Shown here: positions 62,501 to 64,000 of the stretch, one piece after another | Position numbering within the stretch: the first letter of the stretch is position 1 | How the letters are laid out: each line of letters opens with the position of its first letter | NCBI RefSeq assembly: GCF_000143535.2 | Contig: NC_037316.1 | Location: forward strand, 372,001 to 436,000 | Reading direction: 5' to 3' | DNA from: Botrytis cinerea B05.10 | Lineage: Eukaryota; Ascomycota; Leotiomycetes; Helotiales; Sclerotiniaceae | DNA: 64,000 nt | The notes under the pieces: model-generated | Told to the model about the DNA's origin: nothing | Databases searched by the model: none | The model's input: the letters and a program-made list of their open reading frames with translations, nothing else | Made by a program: the position numbers and the translations under genes

Positions 62501-64000
62501 ACGTTACTGTGCGGAACACTCACTGGATTGGTTATTTGTTTGGAAATTTCTCAGGTCGGACAAGACTTCCATATCCACAGGTCTTGCTGCGTTAGATTCG
62601 GAGGCAGTGTGGCAATTTTGACTCAAGCTGAACATTCGAGCTACTTGTTTGTGAATTGCGACGAGAAGATTTTTAAGATTAATCTAAGTACTCTGAGTAG
62701 TGATGGAAACTCCCCAAGGAAGCAGACAACGAGAATGACTATTGGAGCGGATCAAATTTGGCTGGTAGATGCACTGAATACTACCCTACAACAGCCGAAT
62801 ATTAATTCCATATTACCACTCGAATCTGAATCAATAGCTGATACCGATCTTCTTCTGATATCATACAATCGACTTCTACTTGCCAGAATGGGGATGAAGC
62901 AGAAAACGGTACCTCGCCGCATCCCCATCAGAGGAACACCATATCGAATCATCCATTCGGAAATTCGCAATGCGTTTGTCGTTGGCGCTTCTATAGACGG
63001 TCGAAGTACACTCTACTTTGTAGACCCTGAAACTGGCGAAGATTTATCTGACCCAAGGGTCAAGAAGAACGGGCCACAAACAAGTTTTGTAGCAGGATTG
63101 GGTCGCTTTGATGAGAAAATTCTTTGCATTTATGAGTGGCTGTATTGCCATGGGACTTCCATTTGGAATTTTATTGTCGTATGTACCAGTGGAGGCCGAG
63201 TCGTGATTGTATCAACTAACAATGACGACGCTCCGGGGACACATTCTGGTCGAGCTAAGATATCGTTTTGGCAAACGACTCAATTTAAGAATTTCACTTC
63301 TGTGTATTCAGTTGTTGGAGACTCTGAAGGCTTGTACTACTGTGCGCAAAGCGGCAACGAAGTCAAATTATACTACAGCACGCTGAATAGGGCAGAAAGA
63401 AAGTTTAATGAAAACGTGGCAGAAGCCAAACTACTTTCACCAGCAATTTCACTGTCTTATGATGCTGGAAAGATATATGCTCTCACCAGACATCATTCTC
63501 TACAAATTATAGAGGTCATCAAAACCGATGGAACTGTTCATCTTCGTCATACGCATACTGATCAACTTCAACACGAATCTCTCCACCATATGATTGGCAG
63601 ACCAAATCCTCTTGGAGGATCTGATAGCAGTCAAATTGATCTTGTCTCAGACAGGTCAAAATCTGTTATTGGTTTGTGGGCTAGTTCTGGCTTGAAAGTT
63701 GACACACTCGATACTATATTTGAAGCACAACTACCGGCTTCAGTAGTTCGATTTCGATCTGCAAATTGTCGTCCTGTTTGGGATGCAAGCTGGAAAGTTC
63801 ATAAAGTTGGGGATTTCATCGAGGACCCCACTCGTCTTCATGGTCTTGGTGCGATCTTCAATGATGAAATGAATTCAGAGACCTTGGGATTAGGAATTGA
63901 TGGATCATTATACCATTTCACCACCCTTGATGTCCGAGCATGGCAGTTTCTCAAATATGTTGCCAATCTTGCAGGAAATTCTGGTCTTGTTGGAGGGCGA
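59594..64000 (+). CDS. Large MMS1_N/CPSF-A-type beta-propeller protein, 5' part (runs off the window)
   Basis: Exons 59594-59839, 60256-61407, 61491-61984 and 62065-64000 (open to the window end) give at least 1276 codons. Introns are 416, 83 and 80 bp. The first is long for this window, but YNDVAYIG|DTFVEIRRLG and LFEVIRKDDFGSRIRNA fit the MMS1_N family (PF10433, N-terminal propeller of DDB1/Rse1/CPSF160/Mms1-like proteins). Conserved propeller phrases include HWILPIRIRGQEYNDVAYIG, YIAEYDDIYLAREDGWICLL, RHGDVLVSGGDASIGGTYL, GALSSITELRSGIEAILGLDLE and YTLLCGTL-like blades. Such proteins scaffold ubiquitin ligases, the U2 snRNP or the polyadenylation complex. This fungal branch is often labelled thermotolerance protein, and its partner is not evident. 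The C-terminal CPSF-A part lies outside the window. Confidence 0.8.

Overview
The window is nuclear DNA of a filamentous ascomycete. The genes carry many short GT-AG introns (about 47-160 bp) with CTAAC/CTGAC-type branch points. The gene set is fungal: ERG5, a hybrid histidine kinase, DUF3328/UstYa, RRN7 and a C2H2 regulator. AT-rich, CT/CA-rich intergenic deserts and the overall protein flavour suggest a Leotiomycete of the Botrytis/Sclerotinia kind. That placement is inference, not a search result.

Layout. 0.4-2.3 kb: a decayed carboxylesterase. 2.3-7.2 kb: gene-poor, low complexity. 7.2-9.8 kb (-): a C2H2 zinc-finger regulator with an internal protein repeat, followed by another desert. 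16.1-20.1 kb (-): a complete hybrid histidine kinase with GAF, HisKA, HATPase and receiver domains. 22.1-26.0 kb (-): a secreted LIP-type lipase and an FAD-dependent oxidoreductase. 28.0-30.3 kb (+): a secreted Ser/Thr-rich protein. 30.9-35.0 kb: a UstYa/DUF3328 protein (-) and, divergently, a secreted repeat precursor (+). 36.6-38.4 kb (-): ERG5 (CYP61). 38.4-45.8 kb: mostly non-coding, with one small two-exon hypothetical gene. 45.8-64 kb: a dense housekeeping block with a rhodanese protein, a Yip1-family membrane protein, ubiquitin-eL40, RRN7, eIF5A, VPS52, a TBC1D20-like Rab GAP, and the 5' part of a large MMS1_N/CPSF-A-type beta-propeller protein that runs off the window.

The most interesting item is the six-exon gene at 33926-35020. 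It encodes a signal peptide, a short leader and 20 near-identical copies of an ELSYVNS core. Almost every copy is followed by a Kex2 Lys-Arg site and preceded by X-Pro/X-Ala dipeptides, as in alpha-factor precursors. Four of its five introns fall at exactly the same point of the repeat (Val|Asn, phase 0), so whole exons are repeat cassettes. A complete UstYa-type gene with both HxxHC motifs lies about 2 kb away on the opposite strand. Together they make a candidate minimal ribosomal-peptide (dikaritin-like) locus or a new secreted peptide-signal gene.

Second-tier observations are a start codon split by an intron with a 7-nt microexon in the ubiquitin-eL40 gene, the broken carboxylesterase, the tandem repeat in the C2H2 regulator and a 25-bp inverted repeat of ATAATC units. 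Exon boundaries were placed by hand from splice signals, frame continuity and family knowledge. For each intact model I checked that total exon length is a multiple of three.
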